Source: Fluviicola sp. (GTDB lineage: Bacteria > Bacteroidota > Bacteroidia > Flavobacteriales_D > Crocinitomicaceae). Taken from it: a DNA stretch of 64,000 nucleotides. Every line of letters begins with the position of its first letter. Position 1 is the first letter of the stretch. The notes under the pieces are model-generated. The model was not told where the DNA came from. It made no database searches and saw only the letters and a program-made list of their open reading frames with translations. The DNA is taken from the NCBI RefSeq assembly GCF_029266855.1, contig NZ_JAQSWB010000002.1:62001-126000 (forward strand), given 5' to 3'. Both the position numbers and the translations under genes were made by a program. Positions 1 to 9,043 of this stretch are shown here, piece after piece.

Positions 1-1
1 T

Positions 2-2086
2 GATTTGGGAGTTTTAAAAGTGATCAAAATTGCCCAGATTGATGAAATAACAATTTTAGCTAAATCCAAAGTCCAGGAGGTGAAAGAACAGCCCTTTGCT
101 GTGGAATCGATTGACATGAAACCGGTTCAGAACTTGAATCTCAATGTCAACCAGGTCTTGAACCAGTCAACCGGGGTCCGCATTCGTGAAAGCGGTGGCC
201 TGGGTTCCGATTTTGTTTTCTCACTGAGTGGCTTTACTGGAAACCAGGTGCGCTTTTTTGTTGACGGATTACCAACTGATGTAATGGGAAGATCTTTCAG
301 TATCAATGCAATTCCGGTTAATAACGTGGAACGGATTGAAATATATAAAGGGGTTGTGCCGATCAATTTGGGGTCGGATGTTTTGGGCGGCGCGGTCAAT
401 ATCGTCACAAACAACGGCATTAAAAATTTCCTGGATGTTTCATATGGCTTTGGGTCTTTCAATACGCACCAGGTAAGCTTGGTAGGAAGATACACCACCA
501 AGAAGGGGTTCATTGTCAGCGCAAGCGCATTTTACAATTATTCGGACAATGATTTCAAGGTCGATATCAATTTATTTAATAAGCAGACAGGGAAGATTGA
601 TGATCAGACTACTTCTGTTCCCCGTTTCAATGATGCTTTCAAATCTGCAACCGGGATGCTGGAATTTGGCGTGGTCAATAAAAAATGGGCTGACCGTTTC
701 TTGTTTGGTTTAATTGCGAATACCACATATAAAGAAGTACAGCAGGGAGCAAACATGACTATTGTTGCAGGCGAAGTACACCGCACGGAAAAGAGTTTGA
801 TCCCAACCCTGAAATACGAAAAGAACAACCTCTTCATCCGGAATTTGAGTTTAAAAGTATCGGCTCTTTATAGTACCATCGAGCAAATGACAGTGGATAC
901 GAGTTCCCGGATCTATGATTGGAGCGGTAATCACACGATTAAATCTCTGTCGAATACTTCGGGAGAATTGAACTGGTATAAAACCCTTTACAGGTTTAAT
1001 GACCAGGCTGGATTGGCAGTTGCAACTTTGAATTACAAACTGGGAAAATACCATCAGTTTACTTTGAATAATACGTATTCCCGTGTCAGGAGGGTAGGGA
1101 GCGATCCGCTGAAGGTTGATCCGCTTCCGTTTGAGGATCCGAATATTTTGGAGAAGAACTTTACGGGAATTGCTTACCAGTTGAAACTATTCCGCGACCG
1201 TTGGACAACTTCGGTTTTCGGGAAGATGTTTAACATGAATTCGGTTCTGTATAAATCAGATGATAATACCGGTGAAGTTCGTAGGGCAGATAACCAATTT
1301 CAATTGCCGGGATATGGCATCGCAAGCAGTTTCTTCGTGCTGAGCTACCTGCAGTTGAAAGCTTCTTATGAAAATACTTACCGACTGCCGGAAGGACATG
1401 AAGTTTTTGGAGATGGATTGTTGCAGCTTCCCAACCCGGATTTGCAGCCCGAGAAAAGTCAGAACTTCAATGCCGGCTTTCTCTTTGGAAAACGTTTCAA
1501 AAAGCATTTGGTGAATGTCGACTTCAATTACATGTACCGTTTGCCTGAAAATTTAATCCGCTCGGTGGCTATTGGAATTACTTCCCGTTACGAAAACCTG
1601 AGCCAGGCAAAGGTGAATTGTTTTGAAGGAGCGATCAGTTATTCTTATAACGACCAATTCAAAGTGGAATTCAATGCTACTTACCAGAACATTCTGAATG
1701 CTTCTTTGAAACCAAACGGGGAACCGGATGAATTGTACCTGGATCGTTTGCCCAATGCTCCGTACCTGTTCGGGAACGGTTCCTTCACATATAACTCAAA
1801 GCAATTCGGGAAGCACAAACAGCGTGTCGGATTCAACTGGACAACTTCTTACATCGAAGAGTTTTATCTGAAATGGCCGAGTCTTGGATCTTTAAATTCA
1901 AAATTCATTATCCCGAGACAAGTGGTGAGTAATGTTTCCCTTAGTTTCACAAGTCATGCAGGCCGGTACAATGTTTCCGTATCCTGTATGAATCTCTTTG
2001 ATGCGATGTGCTACGATAATTTCCGGATTCAAAAACCGGGCAGAAGTTTTAATGTCAAGCTTCGCTACTACCTGCAAAAACAATAA
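2..2086 (+). CDS. TonB-dependent outer-membrane receptor (5' end missing)
   Basis: The reading frame is open to the left edge of the window, so the signal peptide and any N-terminal carboxypeptidase-like domain lie upstream. What remains is a plug domain over about the first 135 residues, with the typical plug ending (NNVERIEIYKG, then GGAVNIVT), followed by a 22-strand-type barrel rich in aromatic residues. The protein ends in alternating aromatic and polar residues (FNVKLRYYL), as expected for a BamA-inserted barrel. Receptors of this family import iron chelates, cobalamin or other large ligands using TonB energy; the ligand cannot be read here. A lipoprotein gene follows after 21 bp, which suggests co-transcription and a joint uptake role. 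Confidence 0.93.
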   Translation, partial: DLGVLKVIKIAQIDEITILAKSKVQEVKEQPFAVESIDMKPVQNLNLNVNQVLNQSTGVRIRESGGLGSDFVFSLSGFTGNQVRFFVDGLPTDVMGRSFSINAIPVNNVERIEIYKGVVPINLGSDVLGGAVNIVTNNGIKNFLDVSYGFGSFNTHQVSLVGRYTTKKGFIVSASAFYNYSDNDFKVDINLFNKQTGKIDDQTTSVPRFNDAFKSATGMLEFGVVNKKWADRFLFGLIANTTYKEVQQGANMTIVAGEVHRTEKSLIPTLKYEKNNLFIRNLSLKVSALYSTIEQMTVDTSSRIYDWSGNHTIKSLSNTSGELNWYKTLYRFNDQAGLAVATLNYKLGKYHQFTLNNTYSRVRRVGSDPLKVDPLPFEDPNILEKNFTGIAYQLKLFRDRWTTSVFGKMFNMNSVLYKSDDNTGEVRRADNQFQLPGYGIASSFFVLSYLQLKASYENTYRLPEGHEVFGDGLLQLPNPDLQPEKSQNFNAGFLFGKRFKKHLVNVDFNYMYRLPENLIRSVAIGITSRYENLSQAKVNCFEGAISYSYNDQFKVEFNATYQNILNASLKPNGEPDELYLDRLPNAPYLFGNGSFTYNSKQFGKHKQRVGFNWTTSYIEEFYLKWPSLGSLNSKFIIPRQVVSNVSLSFTSHAGRYNVSVSCMNLFDAMCYDNFRIQKPGRSFNVKLRYYLQKQ

Positions 2087-2107
2087 TTAGAATCAAAAAA
2101 AGTCAAA

Positions 2108-3331
2108 ATGAAAACAAGAAGTACACTTGTAATTGCTGTAATCTCCCTTTTGGGAATGACAACAATTGCTTCATGTAAAAAGAAAAAACCGACTGAAGAG
2201 GAAACACTGATTCCTTCTTCAGGATATGTTTTGGGATTGAAAACCACCAGTGCCGGTGCAGATGCCGAATATTTGGTAACTGCAACAGATCTGATGTCCG
2301 GAACAATTTCGGCTACAGGTAACGGAATGGAGCAAATGGGGTGGATGTATTACCACCAGGTAGGAAATAAGTATTTGGCAATAGATTACACCAATAATGT
2401 TTGTACGGGATACCAGATCGCAAACAGCAGCTTGTCATCTACCGGAAGTTTTGTGTTTGACCGCCTGGATGCATTGACCAACGATCCGTCCGGAAATGTA
2501 TTTGCGGTAAGTGCGCCTTGGGGTGGAGGTTCATATGATTGTAAGTTCCAGACGATCAACCCGGGTTCAATGTCGATAACAAGCACACAAAATGTGGTGT
2601 TGAATGTCCTGTACAACGATACAATGGCACAATTGAATATGTGGCCGACACAGACATACATCGAGAACGGGAAATTGTTCGTGTCTTACTACCCGCTTCA
2701 TGGAGCTTCATGGGATACTCCTCAAACAGACACAGCTTATGTAAATGTGTACACTTATCCGGGTCTGAACTATGTTTCAACATTTAAAGATACGCGTACC
2801 GGCCCGATTGGGTATTACGGTGGTTCTCCGGCAATGATCGTGGACGAAAACGGAAATCATTATACCTTCTCTACTTGTTCATTGGCAGCAGGATTTACAC
2901 AGTCTACAAAACCTTCCGGGATTTTGAAGATCAATGCAGGCCAGCAGCAATTTGATAACAGTTATTTCTTCAACATTGAGTCTTACGGTTATAAAATGCT
3001 TACGGGAACATATGTTGGAAACGGGAAAGTGGTAGCTCGTGTAATTCCAACAGGAAGTGATAATCAAATGTGGGGAGCTTTCAGTATTGATAACCCGATC
3101 TGTAAGATTGCTGTCTTGGATCTGAATAGCCAAACGTTCACATTGGTAAATGATGTTCCTGCACACGGCGGACAATATTACACGCCATTCCATATCGAAA
3201 ATGGCAAAGTATTTATTTCAGTGAATACAGGTACAAGCGCTCACATCTATCGGATTGATCCTTCAAATGCATCAGCGCAGCAGGGCGCAGCAATTGACGG
3301 GAAATCAATCCAGTGTTTCTTCAAATATTAA
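2108..3331 (+). CDS. DUF4374-like surface lipoprotein, partner of the TonB receptor
   Basis: The signal peptide ends in a lipobox with the lipidated Cys at residue 23 (IASCKKKK), so the mature protein is a lipoprotein. The rest reads as repeated beta-strand blades with lines such as DPSGNVFAVSAPWGGG and DENGNHYTF, consistent with a propeller. The pattern and the position directly behind a TonB receptor fit the DUF4374 family, which in Bacteroidota often accompanies iron or haem receptors. The family call is from pattern memory. Function beyond ligand capture next to the receptor is inference. Confidence 0.7.
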   Translation: MKTRSTLVIAVISLLGMTTIASCKKKKPTEEETLIPSSGYVLGLKTTSAGADAEYLVTATDLMSGTISATGNGMEQMGWMYYHQVGNKYLAIDYTNNVCTGYQIANSSLSSTGSFVFDRLDALTNDPSGNVFAVSAPWGGGSYDCKFQTINPGSMSITSTQNVVLNVLYNDTMAQLNMWPTQTYIENGKLFVSYYPLHGASWDTPQTDTAYVNVYTYPGLNYVSTFKDTRTGPIGYYGGSPAMIVDENGNHYTFSTCSLAAGFTQSTKPSGILKINAGQQQFDNSYFFNIESYGYKMLTGTYVGNGKVVARVIPTGSDNQMWGAFSIDNPICKIAVLDLNSQTFTLVNDVPAHGGQYYTPFHIENGKVFISVNTGTSAHIYRIDPSNASAQQGAAIDGKSIQCFFKY

Positions 3332-3361
3332 ACACATACCTATAACCCGTTTACTGCGAAC

Positions 3362-3396
3362 AAAAACCGTAGGGTGATTTACTCTACGGTTTTTTA
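3362..3396 (+). terminator. Rho-independent terminator after the receptor operon
   Basis: A perfect 11-bp stem (AAAAACCGTAG paired with CTACGGTTTTT, loop about 11 nt) runs into a T tract. The A tract on its left side lets it also serve the convergent gene at 3405-3737. Confidence 0.85.
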
Positions 3397-3404
3397 ATGT
3401 GAAG

Positions 3405-3737
3405 TCACAATAACTGGAAAAACCCGTTTTGATCAATCTTGCTTCCGTCCTGGAAAGTTCCTTTTATAGTAAAGAAATAGGTTCCGGGATTTTTTTCCTG
3501 TCCCTGCCAAAGATGATCCAATTGATTGGAAATATAGAGTACATTTCCCCAGCGGCTTATGACTTTGATTTCTAATTCAAGAAGCGGGCAGGTACTCTCA
3601 AAATGTACTTGGATTTGATCACTGTCAGCTTCTTTTTCAAGCTTGCTCGGTGCTTTAATAACACATTGGGTTGACGTTTGTGCAGATAGGATTCCGCAGA
3701 AAGCCAAAAACACAATAAGAAGGGCGAATTTTTTCAT
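3405..3737 (-). CDS. Small secreted protein resembling a stand-alone gliding-motility C-terminal domain
   Basis: The 110-residue product has a signal peptide (cleavage near SAQ, residue 20). Its body resembles the type B T9SS / gliding-motility-associated C-terminal domain: hydrophobic strands, then ISRWGNVLY, a W-x-G turn, and PGTYFFTIKG near the end. In large T9SS cargo this fold is the last 80-100 residues; here it makes up almost the whole protein. It may be a remnant of a larger gene or a genuine minimal protein. No sign of an upstream coding extension is visible. Confidence 0.6.
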   Translation of the reverse strand: MKKFALLIVFLAFCGILSAQTSTQCVIKAPSKLEKEADSDQIQVHFESTCPLLELEIKVISRWGNVLYISNQLDHLWQGQEKNPGTYFFTIKGTFQDGSKIDQNGFFQLL

Positions 3738-3853
3738 ATACCTGTTTACAATCGGAAGCAGAATAGGTTCATATTGAGCATACTTGGATGGAAATCTATC
3801 GAAATTAACGTTTACTTCGTGAAAGATTTCTAATTTTACGGCAAACTTAAAAA

Positions 3854-4705
3854 ATGAAATCTGCAGCTCTCCTTCTAGCTCTGGCTATTGCCACACCTAT
3901 TGCTATTGCCCAAAAAATCGAAATATGGAAGCCGAATAAAAAAGGCTCGTTTTATGTTTACTGGGGTTGGAACCGGAGTGCTTACACCAAATCAGATATC
4001 ACCTTTTGGGGTAAATCATACGATTTTAAGTTAAATAATGTCATCGCAAATGACCGCCAGTCCTTATACCGGGCGAATTTGTATTTGAACCCGTCTACCA
4101 TGACGATTCCACAATACAACTTAAGGTTTGGCTATTACCTGAAGGATAAGTACGAAATCTCAATCGGGGCAGACCACATGAAATATGTGATGAAAAGCAT
4201 GCAGACAGTTGATATGGAAGGAAATATTGAGAATTCCGGAACTGCTTATGATGGTGCTTACGACCACAAACCAATGGTGATGGATACTTCATTCCTGATG
4301 TTCGAACACACGGATGGTTTGAATTATTTGAACGCGGAAATAAGAAGATCCGATGCCCTGATCAATGTGAGAGGTTTTAATTTGAGTACTGCTTATGGTG
4401 TAGGTGCCGGAGTATTGGTACCGCGAACAAACACAACGCTTTTAGGAAATCAAAGACACGATGAGTTTCATCTGGCGGGTTACGGGCTTGGTTTGGTTGG
4501 AGCATTGAAGTTGAATTTCTTCAGGTATTTCTTTATCCAGGCTGAAGCGAAATACGGCTTTATTCATATGCCGGATATCCGTACAACTACAGATCCTGCC
4601 GACAAAGCGAAACAGCATTTCTTCTTCATGGAGTATGACGTGGTTTTCGGGGCTCAATTCCAGTTAACAAACAGGGTTAAGAGTTCCGTCAGGTTTAATC
4701 GTTAA
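3854..4705 (+). CDS. Outer-membrane beta-barrel protein of unknown role
   Basis: A signal peptide ends at AIAQK near residue 20. The rest alternates aromatic and polar strands (GSFYVYWGWNRSAYTKSDI, NLRFGYYLKDKYEISIGAD) and ends in an Arg rather than an aromatic residue. This fits a conserved Bacteroidota outer-membrane barrel family whose function is not known to me. The last four bases overlap the convergent gene at 4702-5586, so both genes stop inside each other. Confidence 0.6.
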   Translation: MKSAALLLALAIATPIAIAQKIEIWKPNKKGSFYVYWGWNRSAYTKSDITFWGKSYDFKLNNVIANDRQSLYRANLYLNPSTMTIPQYNLRFGYYLKDKYEISIGADHMKYVMKSMQTVDMEGNIENSGTAYDGAYDHKPMVMDTSFLMFEHTDGLNYLNAEIRRSDALINVRGFNLSTAYGVGAGVLVPRTNTTLLGNQRHDEFHLAGYGLGLVGALKLNFFRYFFIQAEAKYGFIHMPDIRTTTDPADKAKQHFFFMEYDVVFGAQFQLTNRVKSSVRFNR

Positions 4706-5586
4706 TTCTTTTCTTCGGAGAAGAGTAAGATTTTCGGATTGCCGGCCTGACCTTCGTTGGAAATGTAGAGATCGCCGTTTTGCATAATGGCAATTCCTTC
4801 TGCTTTATTAAATTTTTGAGGATCTAAAACTTCCAGATGCTGAATCTGCCCCTGTTGGTTGAAGACGAATAAATAGTAATCGGAGGCACTTAAAACGTAC
4901 AGTAATTGACTTTTCGGATGAATGTATAGGCCTGAAAGCTGGAACTTCAAAGCAACTTCCTGCTCTTCCGGATTTTTCCTGCTTTCCTTTGTAGGTAGCT
5001 GAATCTGATTTGATTCTGCAAATTCTTTGATGGTTGTAATATCGTAGGTGTACAAAGGACTTTTTACCAATTGTTTCCTGCGGTAATCAAAAGCATAAAT
5101 TGTGCGCAGATTTTTATAAGCAGGACCTTTCCCGACTTTACTTTTTGAACCGATCAGCAAGCGTTTGTTCTCTTTGTCGAAACACAAGCCTTCGTTGTCT
5201 TTGTTTGGAATCCCGGTTTCAATAGAATCAATATCAGGATTGTTTTTGGTAAAATCGTGGATTTGAAAAAGCACACCGTCACTGCGCAAAACATAAAGGT
5301 CTTTTCCAACAGGAGCAATTCCTTCATAATCCCCCGGTCCGGCGAAATGGATTTTGCGGCTGACGGTTTGTGTGGTCAGATCAAACAGAAACGCAATTCC
5401 GGCTTCATCCTGAACACAAGCCAGTGTTTTGGAGTCAATAACTGTTAGTCCGGAAACCTCGTGAAGTTCGTTCGGCAGAATAATGCATTGTTTTTCCTGT
5501 TTCAGTTGATAGGGTATAGTATTTTGAGCAAGAATAACCTGCTGACCAATAAAGATAAAAAGTCCAAGAAACAAACTTGTTTTCAT
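4702..5586 (-). CDS. SdiA-regulated-type (YjiK-like) secreted beta-propeller
   Basis: After a signal peptide (cleavage near LAQN), the protein shows the opening of the SdiA-regulated family: HEVSGLTVID, a CVQDEAG stretch, then GPGDYEGIAPVGKDLYVL. Near the C terminus it carries KAEGIAIMQNGDLYISNEGQ. These are propeller blades with the conserved E-G-I-A metal-site signature. The family is periplasmic or surface exposed and its biochemical role is poorly defined. It lies 50 bp downstream of a three-gene minus-strand operon and may be read through from it. Confidence 0.72.
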   Translation of the reverse strand: MKTSLFLGLFIFIGQQVILAQNTIPYQLKQEKQCIILPNELHEVSGLTVIDSKTLACVQDEAGIAFLFDLTTQTVSRKIHFAGPGDYEGIAPVGKDLYVLRSDGVLFQIHDFTKNNPDIDSIETGIPNKDNEGLCFDKENKRLLIGSKSKVGKGPAYKNLRTIYAFDYRRKQLVKSPLYTYDITTIKEFAESNQIQLPTKESRKNPEEQEVALKFQLSGLYIHPKSQLLYVLSASDYYLFVFNQQGQIQHLEVLDPQKFNKAEGIAIMQNGDLYISNEGQAGNPKILLFSEEKN

Positions 5587-5636
5587 GTGGTAAATTTAAG
5601 AAAGAGCAGACAGCTTGGTCTTTGATTTAAGACAAA

Positions 5637-6008
5637 TTAACTCCCGGAAGTCATTTCGTGGAACAGCTTTGCATTTCGGATGAGTTCGAGAAGTTCCGGT
5701 TTTTTGAGTAAGCTGGAACTCAGTTCGACGTACCGTGTTTTTTTTCCTGCCCCCTCCAGTAAACCGTGCTTATTCGAAAGTTCTGCTCCTTTACTGAAAG
5801 AGAGTTTTACTCCTCTTTGAGAAGGGAGAAGCACACAAACCATTCCTTTGTATCCGGGTCCATAGCTGAAAGCAAGCATCTTTGCCGGAATATCCAATTC
5901 CTGGTGACTGCCGGGCAGTTCGCGTTCAAGTAAAAATTGGGCTTCAAGAAATAATTCTCTAACCGGATGCGGATATCCTCCTAAAAAGATTGCTAAGGCA
6001 GAACTCAT
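5637..6008 (-). CDS. DUF1801 domain protein
   Basis: The 123-residue cytosolic protein shows the DUF1801 (YdhG-like) layout: an N-terminal helix pair, a KMLAFSYGPGYKGMVC strand region, and the family signature KGAELSNKHGLLEGAGKKTRYVEL as a loop followed by a strand. The start codon overlaps the stop of the upstream glycosyltransferase gene by one base (TAATG), so translation is probably coupled. The molecular function of the family is unknown. Confidence 0.75.
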   Translation of the reverse strand: MSSALAIFLGGYPHPVRELFLEAQFLLERELPGSHQELDIPAKMLAFSYGPGYKGMVCVLLPSQRGVKLSFSKGAELSNKHGLLEGAGKKTRYVELSSSLLKKPELLELIRNAKLFHEMTSGS

Positions 6009-7036
6009 TAAAGATCAAATTTTCGTTGGTTCAAATCCTTAAATTTAGTAACCTTTTGAATATAAAGTGCCCAAAGAATACTTCCCCGGTAGAAGGAAAC
6101 GGGTATTTTTTTGTCCAGTTTCTTCCATTTCCTGCGCTCTTTGATGGAAGATGGAAGGTGATTGTAGAAAGACATGTGGGCTTTAAACACGGCACCGAAA
6201 TGCGGAAATTGCCCTTTCAGTAAAAAGATAAGAGCTGCAAGTCCGTCGAAGCAAAACCTCCTGAAAAGTACATAGGTCAATGCGGTGCGCTGATTTTTGT
6301 GGATCATCAGAAGACTGTTCCGGAAGTTCAGGAAAGTCTTTTTGGGGTTCATGTAATTAAGCGTTCCACCACCGACGTGATAAACCACACTCAGCGGATT
6401 TACTTCAAAATGAAGTCCCATTCGTTGAATTCGCCAGCAAAGATCGATTTCTTCCATGTGGGCAAAAAAGCGCTCGTCCAAACCTCCAGCTTCCCAATAG
6501 ATCTCCGACCGGATCATTAAACACGCTCCGGTAGCCCAGAATATTTTGGAAGGATAATCGTATTGACCTTCGTCTTTTTCTACATGGTCCATAATTCGCC
6601 CGCGGCAGAAAGGGTAGTGGTATTTGTCCAGGAAACCTCCCGAAGCTCCGGCATGTTCAAAGGTGTCGCGCAATTTGAACGAATGAACTTTTGGCTGACA
6701 ACCGGCAACTTCTTTGTTATTCATTGTTTCAACCAAAGGTAGAAGCCAGTTTTCACTTACTTCCACATCGCTGTTGAGCAGGACATAATAATCTGCTTTA
6801 ATTTGTTTCAGAGCATCATTGTAGCCTTTTGCAAATCCCCCGTTTGAACTGTTGACTACCAGTTCCAGGTCTGGAAAATGTTCTTTCGTCCAGGCTACGG
6901 AACCATCCGTCGAGGCATTATCTGCCAGGACCACGCGAAATGGTTTGGAATGCATGATAACTTCCGGCAAAAATTGCTCTAAGAAATGTAAGCCGTTCCA
7001 ATTTAAAATGACAACGGCAATATCAGGATTTTGCAC
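6008..7036 (-). CDS. Family 2 glycosyltransferase, rhamnosyltransferase-like
   Basis: The N-terminal GT-A fold is clear: the first strand AVVILNWNG, the nucleotide-binding DNASTDGS at residues 39-46, NGGFAKGYN at 65-73, and the metal-binding NSDVE at 88-92. The acceptor-side region includes FWATGACLMIRSEIYWEAGGLDERFF and the ED-type motif EEIDLCWR. The last 100 residues are basic and contain an amphipathic segment that probably contacts the membrane. The enzyme most likely adds a sugar to a surface glycan or glycolipid. It lies 8 bp after the GWxTD gene and overlaps the next gene by one base. Confidence 0.9.
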   Translation of the reverse strand: MQNPDIAVVILNWNGLHFLEQFLPEVIMHSKPFRVVLADNASTDGSVAWTKEHFPDLELVVNSSNGGFAKGYNDALKQIKADYYVLLNSDVEVSENWLLPLVETMNNKEVAGCQPKVHSFKLRDTFEHAGASGGFLDKYHYPFCRGRIMDHVEKDEGQYDYPSKIFWATGACLMIRSEIYWEAGGLDERFFAHMEEIDLCWRIQRMGLHFEVNPLSVVYHVGGGTLNYMNPKKTFLNFRNSLLMIHKNQRTALTYVLFRRFCFDGLAALIFLLKGQFPHFGAVFKAHMSFYNHLPSSIKERRKWKKLDKKIPVSFYRGSILWALYIQKVTKFKDLNQRKFDL

Positions 7037-7044
7037 AGATGAGG

Positions 7045-8499
7045 TTAATCTTGTTTGTAATAGTAGTTGCTGTTTCCTCCGTATTGACTGTTTCCTTCTG
7101 TGTTGTCAACACTGTTGCTTGAATTGTTTCGTTTTACGAGCATTTCCTGCCATTTGTAATTTTGCTGCTCTCCGACCATATCCGAATGAAGCAAACGGTA
7201 TGCATTGTTTACAAGGTCGGGGTTGTAGAAGACGAAGCGCTTATTGCTGAATGTTTTGATTTTGTAATAATGCCAGATCTCATACGGGTATTCCGATGGG
7301 GAAGTTTCGCGCACAATGATCGTGTTCGGCTGTCCGTATTGCAGGAAGACTCTTCCGCGGTCAGTTTCAAATCCGTCCTGGAAATTGTTCCCGTAATTCT
7401 GTTGAACCAGGATGACATTTTTCTTGTAGATCAGCCATTGGGAAGTTGCATTTGCCCCGGATGTCTGAACCCAAAATTGCTGAATGTGTTTGCGGCACAA
7501 ATCAGGACTGTTTGCTTTCAGTGTTTTAATAATGGATTTCACTTCTGCAGGTCGTGCGATAGGAATCAAACTTGCCAGGTAGTACTTTAACGAATCATCT
7601 GTAATGGAAGCCTGGAATGCGGGATCGAGGATGATCTCATCTACAGTTTCCGCAAGTTCAATATCATTGATGCGTTCAAAGAAGTAATCAGTCGTCTGAC
7701 CGATTGTTTTGCTGTTGCGGTCAATGATCTCCAACGTAAGGTGATAAGACCCGGAAGGCAATTTTGAAATGTCTATATTTCTAAGGATCGGAACAACCGG
7801 ACTGGGTTTGATTTTTGTAAAACGCGAAAAGCCGGGCATTACTTGGTTTGTCTGGGTAGAAACAATTTGCTGTCTCAATCCGAAGCTGCTGTCTTGGATC
7901 AGGTTCGTATTGTATAATTCCACGTAATAGGGAATATTTGTCATGTATTGATTATAGAAGTTGGAGATTCTGGGGATAATCTCGTAACCGCTTTTCTGAA
8001 AAGGAGATTCCATATTGTTGCTTGGTGAAGCAACTTCTGCAACTAGGATGTCTGAAGTGGATACTTTTGTGAAATGGTCCGGAATCGTGATCTCAAGTTG
8101 TCCGTCAAGGGTTTTGTCTTTTCCGTTTAGGTCCATTAAACTTACATGCGCAATATAATTTCCGGGCTGCAGAGGAATGCGGATATTGTCAAAAAAATCT
8201 TCCACGATCGAATCGCGCATTCTAGGACTTTCCAATGCAAAAGCATTGGTGTAAACAGTATCTCCGCTCGGCTGGCTGGTTACGATGGTAGAAACGGCAA
8301 TCTTTGCCTGTAGCGCTGAGTCAACGGCTGTAAATTTGATAGTATATGCTGCATATTGAAACTGCAGATCGATATATGGTCCTTGTTCAGGTGAATAGTA
8401 ACTTTTATAATCAATGAATGCTTTCATCTGATTTTTCTGTCCAAAAGAATTTGAAACGAGAATCAATAAAGTCAAAATCACCAAAAGTGGCTTTTTCAT
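7045..8499 (-). CDS. GWxTD domain-containing secreted protein
   Basis: A signal peptide (cleavage near SFGQ, residue 21) is followed by an all-beta N-terminal half and a C-terminal GWxTD-type domain. The naming motif appears as GFETDRGRVFLQYGQP, with Phe-Glu in place of Trp-x, followed by the usual YPYEIWHYY and a strand-rich tail. GWxTD proteins are widespread in Bacteroidota and Acidobacteriota and have no settled function. This is the first gene of a minus-strand operon with the glycosyltransferase and DUF1801 genes. Confidence 0.8.
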   Translation of the reverse strand: MKKPLLVILTLLILVSNSFGQKNQMKAFIDYKSYYSPEQGPYIDLQFQYAAYTIKFTAVDSALQAKIAVSTIVTSQPSGDTVYTNAFALESPRMRDSIVEDFFDNIRIPLQPGNYIAHVSLMDLNGKDKTLDGQLEITIPDHFTKVSTSDILVAEVASPSNNMESPFQKSGYEIIPRISNFYNQYMTNIPYYVELYNTNLIQDSSFGLRQQIVSTQTNQVMPGFSRFTKIKPSPVVPILRNIDISKLPSGSYHLTLEIIDRNSKTIGQTTDYFFERINDIELAETVDEIILDPAFQASITDDSLKYYLASLIPIARPAEVKSIIKTLKANSPDLCRKHIQQFWVQTSGANATSQWLIYKKNVILVQQNYGNNFQDGFETDRGRVFLQYGQPNTIIVRETSPSEYPYEIWHYYKIKTFSNKRFVFYNPDLVNNAYRLLHSDMVGEQQNYKWQEMLVKRNNSSNSVDNTEGNSQYGGNSNYYYKQD

Positions 8500-8642
8500 A
8501 ATTCTAAAAATAGTTATTGTAAAGTTAATGAATTTGAAAGGATTTACCGAAATGGAATACTGATAAAAGAAAAATCATTGATTAAACGGTGCTGATTTTC
8601 AGGTAACAAGTAAATAACTTTTATTTTTTTTTCAATTAATAC

Positions 8643-8672
8643 TTGTCAAAAAGGAAAATAGCACTACTTTTG
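8643..8672 (+). promoter_or_regulatory. Bacteroidota-type promoter of tRNA-Ser
   Basis: A -33 TTG (8643-8645) and a -7 box TACTTTTG (8665-8672, matching TAnnTTTG) are separated by 19 bp, the spacing known for Bacteroidota housekeeping promoters. The tRNA starts a few bases further on. Confidence 0.75.
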
Positions 8673-8676
8673 TCGC

Positions 8677-8761
8677 GGAGAATTGGCAGAGTGGTCGATT
8701 GCGGCAGTCTTGAAAACTGTTGTACCGCAAGGTACCGTAGGTTCGAATCCTACATTCTCCG
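8677..8761 (+). tRNA. tRNA-Ser (anticodon UGA)
   Basis: The acceptor stem pairs GGAGAAT with ATTCTCC and the discriminator base is G. The anticodon stem GCAGT/ACTGT closes the loop CTTGAAA, giving anticodon TGA. A long variable arm (around GTACCGCAAGGTACC) marks it as class II, and the T arm reads TAGG-TTCGAAT-CCTA. The 3' CCA is not encoded, since the sequence continues GCAGG. Confidence 0.96.
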
Positions 8762-8771
8762 CAGGAAATTG

Positions 8772-8806
8772 AATCCCGACAACCAAAGGTTCGTCGGGAT
8801 TTTTCT
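8772..8806 (+). terminator. Terminator of tRNA-Ser
   Basis: A 9-bp perfect stem (AATCCCGAC with GTCGGGATT) is followed by TTTTCTTTT, directly behind the tRNA. Confidence 0.85.
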
Positions 8807-8907
8807 TTTGCGGCTCATCGAAATGTATTTCGATAGAGACACAATGTTTGAGGCGCTTACCAGTCGCCTCCGTATCTCATAAACAGTATTAATCATTGCT
8901 TATTTGG

Positions 8908-8936
8908 TTCAAAAGCGAGTGTCCGCCGCGGCGGAA
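8908..8936. repeat. Short copy of the dispersed palindrome repeat
   Basis: The 14-bp perfect palindrome TCCGCCGCGGCGGA (8922-8935) is preceded by TTCAAAAG and AGT. The same flank precedes the palindrome in the copy at 55958-55971 read on the minus strand. It sits in a gap between tRNA-Ser and the glycosylase gene and appears non-coding. Confidence 0.7.
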
Positions 8937-9043
8937 GCCAATAATTTGCGTATTTGTGGTAGAAAATTAAGTCAGGGTATCAATTGTGATTAATTCCCGA
9001 TGCACCGCGTCCCTACATTTTACATCATATTTCAATAAATTAT

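Noticed and set aside
8643-8882. Open frame of 79 codons over tRNA-Ser
   Set aside because: It runs through the tRNA and its terminator and encodes no domain.
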